Below are positions 1-10,538 of a DNA stretch of 64,000 nucleotides, one piece after another. Below the pieces are notes generated by a model that was given only the letters and a program-made list of their open reading frames with translations, did not search any database and was not told the origin of the DNA. The stretch's first letter is position 1; each line of letters starts with the position of its first letter. The position numbers and the translations under genes were made by a program. The DNA comes from Ancylobacter sp. WKF20 (GTDB taxonomy: Bacteria > Pseudomonadota > Alphaproteobacteria > Rhizobiales > Xanthobacteraceae): contig NZ_CP121679.1 of NCBI RefSeq assembly GCF_029760895.1, positions 248,001-312,000 of the forward strand. The letters run 5' to 3'.

Positions 1-190
1 CAAGGCAGCGCCCAAGGTGTCCGCCCCCAAGGCGTCCGAGCCCAAGGCTTCCGCGCCTGCCGCCGCTCCGGCGCCCAAGGTCGCGGCCTCTCCCGCCAAG
101 ACGGCCGCCCCGGCCGCGCCGGCCCCGGCCAAAGCCACTCCCAAACCGCCCGCGGCCAAGAAGGCGGCGCCGAAGAAGGCCCCGGCCTGA
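1..190 (+). CDS. C-terminal end of a Lys/Ala/Pro-rich protein (5' truncated)
   Basis: Only the last 62 codons lie in the window; the frame is open from base 2 and stops with TGA at 188-190. The visible protein is almost entirely Ala, Pro, Lys and a few Ser/Val/Thr, in short repeats of the kind PKxxAPK and AAKKAAPKK. This is a low-complexity, strongly basic tail like those of histone H1-like or other DNA-binding or granule-associated proteins. The folded part of the protein is outside the window, so no function can be named. The codon third positions are G/C, consistent with a genuine coding tail. Confidence 0.6.
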   Translation, partial: KAAPKVSAPKASEPKASAPAAAPAPKVAASPAKTAAPAAPAPAKATPKPPAAKKAAPKKAPA

Positions 191-372
191 GGCGCGACCC
201 ATCGCAAAGGTGCTGACGGGGATGCGGTATCTCCGCCGGCACCTGACGCGATGGTGCGGTCTGTCGGCCCGGCGGTGCGGCCCGCCGGGACTGGCCCGTC
301 ATCGCGGGTGATCGCCTGGCTGCGACGTTACGTAAAGACGGCATCGATCCTTCTGGAAACCCCGGAGTGACC

Positions 373-930
373 ATGCGGCGTCGTCTGTTCATCGGCCTTC
401 TCGGATGTTTCGCTCTGTTCCTTGCCCCGGCCCGGGCGGATGAAGCGGCGGCGTGGCAGGCGCTGCGGGAAGGCGGCATCGTGCTGTTCCGCCACGCCAT
501 CGCGCCGGGCGTGGGCGATCCGCCGAATTTCCGGCTCGGCGATTGCGCGACCCAGCGCAACCTCGACGCCGCTGGCCGATCGCAGGCGGCCCGCATCGGC
601 GCCGTCTTCCGTCGCGAGGGCGTGACCGTTGGTGAGGTAATATCATCCCGCTGGTGCCGGGCGACGGAGACGGCGGAACTGGCCTTTCCCGGCCGGGTGA
701 CGGCGGCGCCCGCCTTCGATTCCTTCTTCCAGGACCGTGCGGACGAACCCGAGCAGACCGCCGCCGCCCGCCGCCGGCTCTTGGCGTGGAACGGGCCGGG
801 CGCGCTGGTTGTGGTGAGCCACCAGGTCAACATCACGGCGCTGACCGGCGTCGTGCCCGCCTCCGGCGAAGGCGTGGTGCTGCGCCGCGAGGGCACGGCG
901 CTGCGCGAGGTCGGCCGCATCCGGCCCTGA
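373..930 (+). CDS. Secreted histidine phosphatase family protein
   Basis: Small member (185 residues) of the histidine phosphatase (phosphoglycerate mutase-like) superfamily, probably acting on phosphate esters in the periplasm. An N-terminal signal peptide (MRRR followed by a hydrophobic stretch and AxA-type cleavage before residue 25) is followed by the RHG-type motif, here FRHA, holding the phosphorylated His. The later SSRWCRATET motif carries the conserved Arg, and the SHQVN motif near the C-terminus carries the second catalytic His. The ATG at 373 is chosen over the in-frame GTG at 367 because the GGAG ribosome site (364-367) would overlap that GTG and sits 5 bases before the ATG. The physiological substrate is not evident. 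It converges on the topoisomerase gene, 3 bases apart. Confidence 0.82.
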   Translation: MRRRLFIGLLGCFALFLAPARADEAAAWQALREGGIVLFRHAIAPGVGDPPNFRLGDCATQRNLDAAGRSQAARIGAVFRREGVTVGEVISSRWCRATETAELAFPGRVTAAPAFDSFFQDRADEPEQTAAARRRLLAWNGPGALVVVSHQVNITALTGVVPASGEGVVLRREGTALREVGRIRP

Positions 931-933
931 GCG

Positions 934-2040
934 TCACGCCGCTGGCAGGGCGCCGCCCAGCACCGGCCGCTCCCGCCGCACGGTGCTTGCCTCGACCGTC
1001 GCCGCCTTGATCCGCTTGCGCGCGCCGCTGCCCAAGAGTTCCGCGAGCAGCGCCGCTTTCGCGGTGGCCGAGCGGGCGCGCAGGGCCGTTGTGGTGAGCT
1101 TGCCCGCCTCGAAGGCGGCGATCACCGTGTCATGCACATAGCTGGTGCGGCAAACGGTGAGCGTGTTGGCGAGTTCTTCCGCCAGCGGCGCCACGGCGGC
1201 GTTGATCTGCTTGCGGCGCTTGGCGGCACTGGTCTCTGGTGTTTCACGCGCCAGCCGGTCCAGCACGCCCATGGAGGCGGCGAGCGTGCGGAAATCCTTG
1301 AGCGAGATGCCGCTGCGCCCGATCCCCTTGAGAAAGGCGTTCACATCCGAGGCGCGGATGGTGTGGATGGCACCCTTGGCATCGCGGTATTTGAATAGCC
1401 GTCGCCCGGGTAGGTCGCACATCCGCCGCAGCGCCTCGACGAGGGCCGGGTGGCGGGTCTCTTTCGCGATCATCTTACCTCCCTTGCCTTTGAAGCGCAG
1501 GGTGATGCGGTCCTCCTCGATCCGCGCATGGCTCTTGAGCAGCGTCGTCGCTCCCCGCGTCCCATGCTCCTGTGCATAGGCGTCCGATCCCGCGCGGATG
1601 GCGGTGAGCGCCACGAGTTGCACCGCCGCCGCCAGGGCGAAACGTCGGTCGGGTTCGGGCCGCTTTAACGCCCGCTGCACCGCGCGGGTGATGGCGGGAA
1701 GGGATTCGGCGAGGTCGGCGAGCTTCTGCGCCTTCACCGCTTCGCGCACCCGCGTCCAGTCGGGATGATAGCGGTATTGCAGCCGGCCGGCCGTGTCCTC
1801 GCCGACCGCCTGGAGATGCGCGCGCGGATCGGCGGCGAACATCACATGGCGATAGGCCGGGGGCACCGCGAGGCTTTTCAGCCGCTGCAGCGTCTGCGGG
1901 TCCCGGATGGGTTGCCCGTCGGCAGCGGTGTAGCTGAAGCCGCGCCCGGCCTTGCGACGGCGGATGGTGAGAGCGGAGCAACCGACGATGGTGAGGTCGA
2001 AGCGACGGGCGAGCCGGCGCAGTTCCGTCTTGCTGGGCAT
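934..2040 (-). CDS. DNA topoisomerase IB (virus/bacterial type)
   Basis: ATP-independent type IB topoisomerase that relaxes supercoils by a 3'-phosphotyrosyl nick. The 368-residue protein matches the usual bacterial/poxvirus-type length. An N-terminal DNA-binding part contains the YTAADGxPIRD and RLKSLAVPPAY stretches; the catalytic part contains Arg149 in AIRAGSDAY, GTRGATTL, the basic FKGKGGK loop, KDFRT (Arg251) and the catalytic Tyr301 in RTSYVHD, where the family usually has SYIHP. The frame is open further upstream, but ATG at 2040 is preceded by GGAGAG at a good distance and begins the conserved region. It is divergent from the DUF2934 gene. Confidence 0.9.
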   Translation of the reverse strand: MPSKTELRRLARRFDLTIVGCSALTIRRRKAGRGFSYTAADGQPIRDPQTLQRLKSLAVPPAYRHVMFAADPRAHLQAVGEDTAGRLQYRYHPDWTRVREAVKAQKLADLAESLPAITRAVQRALKRPEPDRRFALAAAVQLVALTAIRAGSDAYAQEHGTRGATTLLKSHARIEEDRITLRFKGKGGKMIAKETRHPALVEALRRMCDLPGRRLFKYRDAKGAIHTIRASDVNAFLKGIGRSGISLKDFRTLAASMGVLDRLARETPETSAAKRRKQINAAVAPLAEELANTLTVCRTSYVHDTVIAAFEAGKLTTTALRARSATAKAALLAELLGSGARKRIKAATVEASTVRRERPVLGGALPAA

Positions 2041-2201
2041 GGAGCACTCTCCGTGCCGCCGGTCCCGTCCGGCGGGCGCAGCCTGGCTGCCGCTCCCATC
2101 AACGTCGCGTTCCCCGCCGCGTTCCGCCGTGGGCGGTCGGCCCGGAACGTCCGCCATTTCCCGGCGTTGGGATCGCACCAACACCAACACGGGAGGACAC
2201 C

Positions 2202-2660
2202 ATGAATGAGCGTGAGCAACGCATCCGCGACCACGCCTATCGCCTCTGGGAGAGCGAAGGCTACCCGGTCGGCCGCGAGCATGAGCACTGGCTCCGCGCC
2301 GAGAGGGAAGTCGACAGCGTGGGCGCCCAGCAGGAGCAGGCCGGGATGCGGGATGACACAATCTCGAGCGGGAGCTTCCGCTCCTCCGACGCCGCCGAGG
2401 CGCCCCCCATGCCGCTGCCGCCGGGCGCTGTTGACTACCCCGATGAACCAGACCGCCCGCTCGCCCCGCGCGCCAACCCGGCTGACGCCGAGCCCAATGT
2501 CGGGATCACCGGAGGCGAGGTCGAGCCGGTGAGCGAGATCGCCAGCATCCGCCGCACGCTGGAAGTGCCGCCGTCGCGGCGGGGCGAGGGCTCGCCCTCC
2601 GGCGATGCGGAAGGTGCCATGAGCGGGAACGCGGGTGCCCGCGCGCGTCGTACCCGCTGA
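2202..2660 (+). CDS. DUF2934 domain protein
   Basis: 152-residue protein whose first 40 residues match the DUF2934 pattern (RIRDHAYRLWESEGYPVGREHEHWLRAE). The rest is Pro/Ala/Glu/Asp-rich and probably disordered. DUF2934 proteins are small, of unknown function and common in alphaproteobacteria. A GGGAGGA ribosome site lies just upstream of the ATG. It is followed by two other small stress-type genes on the same strand, so the group may form a small stress or envelope operon. Confidence is high for the gene and domain, low for role. Confidence 0.8.
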   Translation: MNEREQRIRDHAYRLWESEGYPVGREHEHWLRAEREVDSVGAQQEQAGMRDDTISSGSFRSSDAAEAPPMPLPPGAVDYPDEPDRPLAPRANPADAEPNVGITGGEVEPVSEIASIRRTLEVPPSRRGEGSPSGDAEGAMSGNAGARARRTR

Positions 2661-2730
2661 CGGGCACGTTCGGGGGACCGGAACCGCGCCGGATGGCGCG
2701 CGTTCCCTCCTGGACACACAGGAGAGACCC

Positions 2731-2991
2731 ATGGCCATGAACGACGATCTTCCCTCCAAGGCCGACACGATGCCGGGCGCCAGCGAGGCGGACTCCACCA
2801 CGAGCAAGGTGCAGGCCGCCGTTGACACCGCGCAGAGCTATGCCAGCGACCTCGGCGAGCGCGGCAAGAACGCCTATCGCAGCAGCAACGAGGCCGTCGC
2901 CTCTTATGTCGATCCGGTCCCCGGCATGATGCTCGCCGCCGCCGCCGGTTTCGTCGCCGGTTGCCTCTGGGCGAGCGGGAGACGGTACTGA
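2731..2991 (+). CDS. Small ElaB/YqjD (DUF883)-like membrane-anchored protein
   Basis: 86-residue protein with a hydrophilic, helix-prone N-terminal part (residues 1-58) and a Gly/Ala-rich C-terminal membrane segment ending in WASGRR. This layout is that of the DUF883 family (ElaB/YqjD), tail-anchored inner-membrane proteins that bind ribosomes in stationary phase in enterobacteria. The start at 2731 has AGGAGAG at 2720-2726. Its TGA overlaps the ATG of the next gene by one base, implying coupled translation. The assignment rests on layout and composition rather than on a strong motif. Confidence 0.7.
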   Translation: MAMNDDLPSKADTMPGASEADSTTSKVQAAVDTAQSYASDLGERGKNAYRSSNEAVASYVDPVPGMMLAAAAGFVAGCLWASGRRY

Positions 2992-3149
2992 TGCGCGGCC
3001 AGACGCTGCTGCGTCTGGTGCTCGGTGCGATCGCCGCGCTGGCGGTCATCTGGTTCGTGTCGTCCTTCTTCGTCCTGAAGGACGACAACCCCAGGGGTAG
3101 CCTGACCGGCGCCCACTACGCGGCGACAGCAACGCCGCTACGGGCTTGA
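2991..3149 (+). CDS. Small single-span membrane protein
   Basis: 52-residue protein with one hydrophobic segment (about residues 7-27) and a short polar C-terminus. The ATG at 2991 overlaps the stop of the preceding DUF883-like gene (TGATG) and has a GGAGACGG-type ribosome site within that gene. I recognise no family. Position and coupling suggest it works with the membrane-anchored protein before it. A hairpin terminator follows 38 bases later. Confidence 0.6.
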   Translation: MRGQTLLRLVLGAIAALAVIWFVSSFFVLKDDNPRGSLTGAHYAATATPLRA

Positions 3150-3186
3150 AGGCGCTGACGGATCGAGCCGGCGGATGAGAAACGAG

Positions 3187-3217
3187 AAGGGGCTGATGCG
3201 CGACATCGGCCCCTTTT
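3187..3217 (+). terminator. Intrinsic terminator after the small stress-gene group
   Basis: A 12-bp stem (AAGGGGCTGATG at 3187-3198 pairing with CATCGGCCCCTT at 3204-3215, one G-T wobble) with a five-base loop, running into TTTT at 3214-3217. It ends the transcript of the three small genes at 2202-3149. Confidence 0.8.
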
Positions 3218-3402
3218 CTATTCGCACCAGTCGGAACTCCGGCGGCGGCAAGCCGGCAAATAAAATCGGCGTCCCTGCGATCCATCCGCTCTTTCATACG
3301 TAGTAGTACGAACGGGCGGTACCTTGCCGCCCGTGACCCTGCGAATGGGCGCAGGAAGCTGGTCCCGGGGACCGGTCGGCGCCAACGGGTCAGGATGGTG
3401 AA

Positions 3403-3681
3403 ATGACACGATCGTTCACAGGGCGCGGGTGGCTGCGCACGAGCACGTCCGGTTCGTCGACCGCCATCTACCGTTTTGACGTGGAACGTCGTGAAGAGCG
3501 CCTTGTCGCGACGGGCGATGTTCGGGCCGAACTGACCCAGATGGTGGAAGCGCGCGGAGCACGGCGTGCCACTCTGGTGCTGGAAAGCGGCCGCTGGATG
3601 CCCATCGAAGTACTGGACATGACGGCGGAAGGGCTGAAATTCCGCAGCGTCGGCGACATCTCCTTCCTTGAGAGCGCCTAG
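3403..3681 (+). CDS. Hypothetical protein
   Basis: 92-residue soluble protein with an AGGATGGTGA ribosome site. The sequence looks like a small beta-rich domain (IYRFDVERREERLVATGDVRAEL, then TLVLESGRWMPIEVLDM). It has no signal peptide, membrane segment or known motif. It lies alone on the + strand between a terminator and the GH13 gene. I do not recognise its family. Confidence 0.55.
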   Translation: MTRSFTGRGWLRTSTSGSSTAIYRFDVERREERLVATGDVRAELTQMVEARGARRATLVLESGRWMPIEVLDMTAEGLKFRSVGDISFLESA

Positions 3682-3771
3682 CCGAAAAACTGAATGCCCG
3701 CAGCCGTCGGCGGGGTGAGTGGCACAGCGCACTCCAACGTAGAGACCCGCATGGGCATTTGAGCGGCGGAC

Positions 3772-5517
3772 GTGTCGACCCCCGCTATCGCGGTGGAACG
3801 GGCGCCCGGCCAGGGCGTTGCGCTCTCGTCCCCCGCGGAGAAGCGCTGCGTGATCACCGACCTCTGGTACAAGAACGCCATCGTCTATTGCCTCTCCGTC
3901 GAGAGCTTCATGGATGCGAACGGTGACGGGGTCGGCGATTTTCGCGGCCTCATGCGCCGGCTGGATTATCTCCACGGCCTCGGCGTCACCGCTGTCTGGC
4001 TAATGCCGTTCCAGACCTCACCCGGTCGCGATGATGGTTATGACGTCGCGGACTATTACAGCGTCGATCCGCGCTACGGCACGTTGGGCGACTTTGTGGA
4101 ATTCACCCACGCCGCGCATCAGCGGGGCATGCGGGTGCTGATCGACCTCGTGGTCAATCACACCTCGAACCAGCATCCGTGGTTCCAGTCGGCCCGCTCG
4201 GACCCCAATTCGCCCTATCGCGACTGGTATGTCTGGTCGAAGAAGAAGCCGAAGAACGCCAATGAAGGCATGGTGTTTCCCGGCGTCCAGAAGACCACCT
4301 GGACCTATGACAAGAAGGCCGGCGCCTACTATTTCCACCGCTTTTACGACTTCCAGCCGGACCTCAACACGGCCAATCCCGATGTGCAGGCGGAGATCCT
4401 GCGCATCATGGGCTTCTGGCTGCAGCTCGGCGTTTCCGGCTTCCGCATGGACGCGGTGCCCTTCGTCATTGCCGAGAAGGGCGCGGACATAGTCGGGCCA
4501 CCCACCGAGCATTTCGACATGCTGCGGACCTTCCGTGAGTTCCTGCAATGGCGGCGCGGCGACGCCATCATCCTCGCGGAGGCCAACATCCTTCCCGAGG
4601 ACGACATGAAGTATTTCGGCGCCGATGGCGACCGGATGCACATGATGTTCAATTTCCAGGTCAACCAGTCGCTGTTCTATGCGCTGGCCTCGTCCGATAC
4701 GCGCCCGCTGGCCAAGGCGCTGAAAGCGACGCGGCCGGATTATGCGACGGCGCAATGGGGCCTGTTCCTGCGCAATCATGACGAGCTCGATCTCGGCCGC
4801 CTGGCGCCGGAGCAGCGCCAGACGGTGTTCGACGCCTTCGGCCCGGACGCCTCGATGCAGCTTTATGACCGGGGCATACGCCGCCGCCTCGCGCCCATGC
4901 TGCAGGGTGACCGGCGACGGCTCGAACTTGCGTACAGCCTTCTGCTGAGCCTGCCGGGCACGCCGGTGCTGCGCTATGGCGACGAGATCGGCATGGGCGA
5001 TGACCTCGCTCTGCCGGAGCGGCAATGCGCGCGCACGCCCATGCAGTGGTCCAACGAACCGCAGGGCGGCTTCAGCCCCAACCCCAAGACCTTCCTGCCG
5101 GCGATCGACGCGGGCGCCTATGGCTTCGAGCAGGTCAATGTCGCCGAGCAGTGCCGCGACCCGGGCTCGCTGCTGAACTGGATGGAACGCATGATCCGTA
5201 TGCGTCAGGAGACGCAGGAGATCGGCTGGGGCGACGTCGAGATCATGGATGTCGGCCACAAATCCGTGCTGGCGCTGCGCTACACGTGGCGGAACAACAC
5301 CGTGCTGTTCCTGCATAATTTTCACGCGGAAGGCCAGGTCGTGGAGTTCCGGCTGGAGCCGCCGGCCGGCGAGCCCGACCGGCTGGTCAACGTGCTCTCC
5401 GATGACCACAGCGAAGCGAACGCGGAGGGTCGCCACGTCATCACGCTGGAGCCCTATGGCTATCGCTGGTTCCGCGTCGGCGGGCTCGACTATGCCTATC
5501 GCCGCAGCGAGCGCTAA
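3772..5517 (+). CDS. GH13 alpha-amylase family enzyme, trehalose synthase-like
   Basis: Glycoside hydrolase family 13 (beta/alpha)8-barrel enzyme resembling trehalose synthase (maltose alpha-glucosyltransferase). The opening DLWYKNAIVYCLSVESFMD, the repeated GDGVGDF and DDGYDVADYY patterns, and VVNHTSNQHPWFQ are typical of this group. Catalytic residues visible are the nucleophile Asp in GFRMDAVPF (about residue 226), the acid Glu in ILAEANI (about 270) and the transition-state Asp in RNHDELDLG. GTG at 3772 gives 581 residues. An in-frame GTG at 3850 with GGAG nine bases upstream would give 555 residues and begin right at the conserved core, so the first 26 residues may not be translated. It probably interconverts maltose and trehalose or hydrolyses short alpha-glucans. 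The exact specificity is inferred. Confidence 0.85.
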   Translation: MSTPAIAVERAPGQGVALSSPAEKRCVITDLWYKNAIVYCLSVESFMDANGDGVGDFRGLMRRLDYLHGLGVTAVWLMPFQTSPGRDDGYDVADYYSVDPRYGTLGDFVEFTHAAHQRGMRVLIDLVVNHTSNQHPWFQSARSDPNSPYRDWYVWSKKKPKNANEGMVFPGVQKTTWTYDKKAGAYYFHRFYDFQPDLNTANPDVQAEILRIMGFWLQLGVSGFRMDAVPFVIAEKGADIVGPPTEHFDMLRTFREFLQWRRGDAIILAEANILPEDDMKYFGADGDRMHMMFNFQVNQSLFYALASSDTRPLAKALKATRPDYATAQWGLFLRNHDELDLGRLAPEQRQTVFDAFGPDASMQLYDRGIRRRLAPMLQGDRRRLELAYSLLLSLPGTPVLRYGDEIGMGDDLALPERQCARTPMQWSNEPQGGFSPNPKTFLPAIDAGAYGFEQVNVAEQCRDPGSLLNWMERMIRMRQETQEIGWGDVEIMDVGHKSVLALRYTWRNNTVLFLHNFHAEGQVVEFRLEPPAGEPDRLVNVLSDDHSEANAEGRHVITLEPYGYRWFRVGGLDYAYRRSER

Positions 5518-6077
5518 CCCAGCGCCGCCAGCACCTCGGCCGTCGTTGCCACGGTCGCGAATTCATAGCGCAGCGTGGCGACGTGGATGTCGTGAACCGT
5601 GCGGGCGGGGATGACGCCGCCTTGCGGGTTTGGCAGGTCGAAGCAGTCGCAGGCATCCTCGACCAGAATGACCCGGTAGCCGAGATTGGACCCGACGCGC
5701 GTGGTGGTCGACACGCACATATCGGTGGAGATGCCGAAGAGCACGATGGTGGAAATCCCCGCCCGGCGCAGGCGCAGATCCAGATCGGTGCCGATAAAGG
5801 CCGCGTTGACCGATTTGGTGATCAGCGGCTCGTCGCCCACGGGGGTGAAGCCCTCGCGCAGCGCATTGCCGGGATGCTCGGGGCGCAGGGTCGAGCCGTC
5901 CTCCACCGAGTCATGGCGGACATGGAAGATCGGCCGCCCCGCTGCCCGCCAGGCCGCGATCAGCGCGCGACCACGGTCGTCCGAGGCCGTGTTCCAGCGC
6001 GGCGGCCATTTCGGATCGTCGAAGCCCTTCTGCATGTCGATGGGGATCAGGGCGGCGGCGGTCAGGTCGAGGGGCAT
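5514..6077 (-). CDS. Cysteine hydrolase (isochorismatase family)
   Basis: 187-residue isochorismatase-like hydrolase, a family of small cytosolic amidohydrolases and vinyl-ether hydrolases. The catalytic triad pattern is present: Asp in PIDMQKGF, Lys in ITKSVNAAF, and the nucleophile Cys in STDMCVSTT, followed by the usual GYRVILVEDAC strand. The substrate cannot be deduced. Its 3' end overlaps that of the convergent GH13 gene by 4 bases. On the minus strand it follows a second GH13 gene after 63 bases, so it may be the distal gene of a minus-strand operon running from about 8.99 kb. Confidence 0.85.
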   Translation of the reverse strand: MPLDLTAAALIPIDMQKGFDDPKWPPRWNTASDDRGRALIAAWRAAGRPIFHVRHDSVEDGSTLRPEHPGNALREGFTPVGDEPLITKSVNAAFIGTDLDLRLRRAGISTIVLFGISTDMCVSTTTRVGSNLGYRVILVEDACDCFDLPNPQGGVIPARTVHDIHVATLRYEFATVATTAEVLAALG

Positions 6078-6140
6078 GCGTGATCAGTCCCGGTGAAAGC
6101 GCCGGTAGCATAGTCGCGGGGCCCGTGGCTTCAATACGCC

Positions 6141-7739
<1,599 letters not shown>

Positions 7740-7763
7740 GTCGGCTCTCCTGTCTGCGGCGTG

Positions 7764-8732
7764 TCAGGCTGCCGAAGGAAAATGCGGCAGCACCTTCGCG
7801 CCGAAATCATCGATGAAGGCGCGCTGGTTTAACCCGACATTGTGAAGGTAGATGTCGCGGAACCCGAGTTGGGCATAGGCGCCGATCCAGTCCACATGGC
7901 GGGCCGGATCGGGCGAGATGCGGATGCTCTCCTCCAGATCCTCCGGCCGCACATGGCGCGTGGCGTCGTCGAACTGTGCGGGGGTCTTCAACTCCGCGGC
8001 GACGGAACTCGACAGCGCGTTGAACCGCCACTGGTCATGGGCGTTGGCGCGGGCTTCCGCCAGCGTCGGTGCGTAGGAAAGGTGAACCTGCAGATAGGCC
8101 GGCTTGCCCTCGCCGCCGCCTTCGCGGAAGGCGTCGAGAATGGCGCGCAGCCGGTCATGCGGCTGGTTGATCGTCACCAGCGCGTCGGCCCAGCCGCCGG
8201 CGCGGCGGGCGGTGGCCGGCGTCAGCGCGGCGCCGACCAAGGGCGTCGGTCGGGGCGGTAGGGTGTGGAGCCGGGCTTCCTCGAAAATGATGTGGCCATT
8301 GCGCGTGACGGTCTCGCCTAGCTGCAGCGCGCGGATCGCTTCCGCCGCCTCGATGATCCGGGCGTCGCGCTCGGGCTTGGCGGGCCAGCGCGCCCCGGTC
8401 ACGCGCTCGTTCAACGCCTCGCCGGAGCCGAGCGCCATCCAGAAGCGGTCCGGGAACATCTCGCCCAGCGTGGCGGCGGCCTGGGCGATGATGACGGGGT
8501 GGTAGCGCAGGCCGATCGGTGTGGTGACCACGCCGAAGGGTAGGGCGGTGGCGGAGAGCGCGGCGCCGAGCCAGCTCCAGGCGAAGCCCGAATGCGGCTG
8601 GCGCTCGCTCCAGGGCTGCACATGGTCGGAACACATGGCGGCCGCGAAACCCGCCTGCTCGGCGGCGATGACGCAGGCGAGCAGTTCGCTCGGGGCGAAC
8701 TGCTCGTGCGAGGCGTGATAGCCGAGCGCCAT
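7764..8732 (-). CDS. LLM-class flavin oxidoreductase (non-F420 flavinoid type)
   Basis: 322-residue luciferase-like (beta/alpha)8 oxidoreductase. It opens with the pattern LGYHASHEQFAPSEL and carries SDHVQPW, GVVTTPIGLRYHP, LGSGEALNE and later GAALTPATARRAGGWADAL. It most resembles the group of probable non-F420 flavinoid oxidoreductases, which use FMN or a related flavin; the natural substrate of that group is unknown. It sits 6 bases downstream of a YeaQ-type membrane protein gene and upstream of the alpha-glucosidase on the same strand. The ribosome site is weak, consistent with coupling to the upstream gene. Confidence 0.85.
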   Translation of the reverse strand: MALGYHASHEQFAPSELLACVIAAEQAGFAAAMCSDHVQPWSERQPHSGFAWSWLGAALSATALPFGVVTTPIGLRYHPVIIAQAAATLGEMFPDRFWMALGSGEALNERVTGARWPAKPERDARIIEAAEAIRALQLGETVTRNGHIIFEEARLHTLPPRPTPLVGAALTPATARRAGGWADALVTINQPHDRLRAILDAFREGGGEGKPAYLQVHLSYAPTLAEARANAHDQWRFNALSSSVAAELKTPAQFDDATRHVRPEDLEESIRISPDPARHVDWIGAYAQLGFRDIYLHNVGLNQRAFIDDFGAKVLPHFPSAA

Positions 8733-8738
8733 GGCCGG

Positions 8739-8990
8739 CTAGCTTCGGATCGCCCGGACAAGCCCAATCAGGATGCAGGCACCGATGACACCGGCCACCA
8801 GATAGCCGATCCACCCGCCAAAGCCGATGCCGAGGAAGCCGAACAGGAAGCTCGCCACGGACGCACCGATGATGCCGAGCACGATGTTGAGGAAAATGCC
8901 GGTGCCGGTCTTCATGATCGCCGAGGCGATCCAGCCGGCGAGACCGCCGATGATGATGGCGGCGATCCACCCGATCTGTGCGTCTTCCAT
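8739..8990 (-). CDS. GlsB/YeaQ/YmgE family stress membrane protein
   Basis: 83-residue protein made almost entirely of three glycine-rich transmembrane helices (IGWIAAIIIGGLAGWIAS, then LNIVLGIIGASVASFLFG, then GWIGYLVAGVIGACILI). This is the pattern of the transglycosylase-associated GlsB/YeaQ/YmgE family, small inner-membrane proteins induced by general stress. Their biochemical role is not known. It lies between the NADH dehydrogenase gene and the flavin oxidoreductase on the minus strand. Confidence 0.88.
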   Translation of the reverse strand: MEDAQIGWIAAIIIGGLAGWIASAIMKTGTGIFLNIVLGIIGASVASFLFGFLGIGFGGWIGYLVAGVIGACILIGLVRAIRS

Positions 8991-9105
8991 TGCGTCAGCC
9001 CTCCAGCCACACGAAACGCCGCCCAGCAGCGGCCCGGTTCAACGCTTCGGGCCGGGCGCCGTTCCATGACAGCCGGCGGGCAAACGCGGCGCTGTCGCAG
9101 CTCGG

Positions 9106-10443
9106 TCAGGAGGTGGGCGAGGCGGGAGCCGCCGGCCTGTGCTCGCCAGCCGTGGTGTCGCCGGTGATGAGGCGCGCGGCGCGCTGGTTGGTGACGTAAT
9201 TCCACAGCCAGGTGGTGCCGACGGCGAGGCGGTTGCGCGTGCCGATCAGGAAGTAGACATGCACGATCCCCCAGAACACCCAGCCCAGAAACCCCGTGAG
9301 CTCGAACCGGCCGAGCTTCACCACGGCGGAATTGCGCCCGATGGTGGCGAGATCGCCTTGATGGCTGTAGCGGAACGGCCCGATTTCCGCCTTGCCGGCA
9401 AGGCGGGCGCGGATGACCCGGGCGACATAAGCGCCCATCTGCTTGGCGGCGGGGGCGATGCCCGGCACCGGCTTGCCGGCCGCGTCCTTCACCGCGGCCG
9501 TGTCGCCAATGACGAAGATGGCGGGATCGTCGGGCAGGGTGAGCTGGGGCGTGACGAGGCAGCGCCCGGCCCGGTCGGTCTCGGCCCCGAGCCATTGTCC
9601 GGCGGCGGAGGCTTTGACACCGGCGGCCCAGACGGTGGTGGCGGTCTCGATGGTCGTGCCGTCGCCCAGCGCCACCTGATGCGCGTCGATGGAGGTCACG
9701 GGCGTGCCGGTCATCACCTCCACGCCCATCGATTCAAGGCGGTGGGCGGCATAGGTGGCGAGGTTCTCCGGCAGGGCCGGCAGCAGGCGCGGGCCGGCCT
9801 CGATCAGCAGGATGCGCGCCGTGCGCGGATCGACATTGCGGAAGTCCGGCGCCAGCGCGTGCCTGGCCACCTCGGCGATGGCGCCGGCCATTTCCACACC
9901 CGTCGGTCCGCCGCCGATGACGGCGAAGGTCAGCAGCCGCCGGCGTTCCGCCTCGTCGCGGGTGGTCTCGGCGCGCTCGAAGGCGAGCAGGATGCGCCGG
10001 CGCAGGCGCGTGGCATCCTCGATATTCTTGAGCCCCGGCGCCGCCTCGGCCCAGTCGTCATGGCCGAAATAGGCATAGGTGGCCCCGGTGGCGAGGACGA
10101 GGATGTCATAGGGGATCGGCCCTTCGCTGGTGCTTACCACGCGGGCGGCGCGGTCGACGCCCTCGGCGCGGGCCATCAGCATGGTGAGGTTGGGTTGGCC
10201 GGCGAGGATGTGCCGGATCGGCCAGGCGATGTCGGCCGGCGAGAGCACGGCGGTCGCTACCTGATAGAGCAGTGGCTGGAAGCAGTGGTAATTGTGCTGG
10301 TCGATCAGCGTGATATCCGCCGGGGCGGAAGCGAGGCCGCGCGCGAGCTGCACCCCGCCGAAACCCGCTCCGATGATGACGATGCGGGGTCGCGCGGCCG
10401 GTTCGGCCACGGGGGTGATGGGATGGTCGCTCTGGGTGGACAT
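9106..10443 (-). CDS. Type II NADH dehydrogenase-like NAD(P)/FAD oxidoreductase
   Basis: 445-residue flavoprotein of the NDH-2 family, which passes electrons from NADH to quinone at the inner membrane without pumping protons. An N-terminal FAD-binding Rossmann motif (IVIIGAGFGGVQLARGL) is followed by the family signature HNYHCFQPLLYQVATA. A second Rossmann motif for NAD(P)H (FAVIGGGPTGVEMAGAI) and the C-terminal FAD motif VIGDTAAV come next. The C-terminus contains a hydrophobic segment (GFLGWVFWGIVHVYFLIG) typical of membrane-associated NDH-2. ATG at 10443 is preferred over GTG at 10449, which overlaps the GGGAG ribosome site. Confidence 0.9.
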   Translation of the reverse strand: MSTQSDHPITPVAEPAARPRIVIIGAGFGGVQLARGLASAPADITLIDQHNYHCFQPLLYQVATAVLSPADIAWPIRHILAGQPNLTMLMARAEGVDRAARVVSTSEGPIPYDILVLATGATYAYFGHDDWAEAAPGLKNIEDATRLRRRILLAFERAETTRDEAERRRLLTFAVIGGGPTGVEMAGAIAEVARHALAPDFRNVDPRTARILLIEAGPRLLPALPENLATYAAHRLESMGVEVMTGTPVTSIDAHQVALGDGTTIETATTVWAAGVKASAAGQWLGAETDRAGRCLVTPQLTLPDDPAIFVIGDTAAVKDAAGKPVPGIAPAAKQMGAYVARVIRARLAGKAEIGPFRYSHQGDLATIGRNSAVVKLGRFELTGFLGWVFWGIVHVYFLIGTRNRLAVGTTWLWNYVTNQRAARLITGDTTAGEHRPAAPASPTS

Positions 10444-10538
10444 GGCCACTCCCTGCTGTCGATGAGCCCCCGCTTCGGCAGAGTGCCACAGCCGGGCGGA
10501 GGCTCAAGGGCGGGAGTTCCGTTTGGAACGATTGTCGA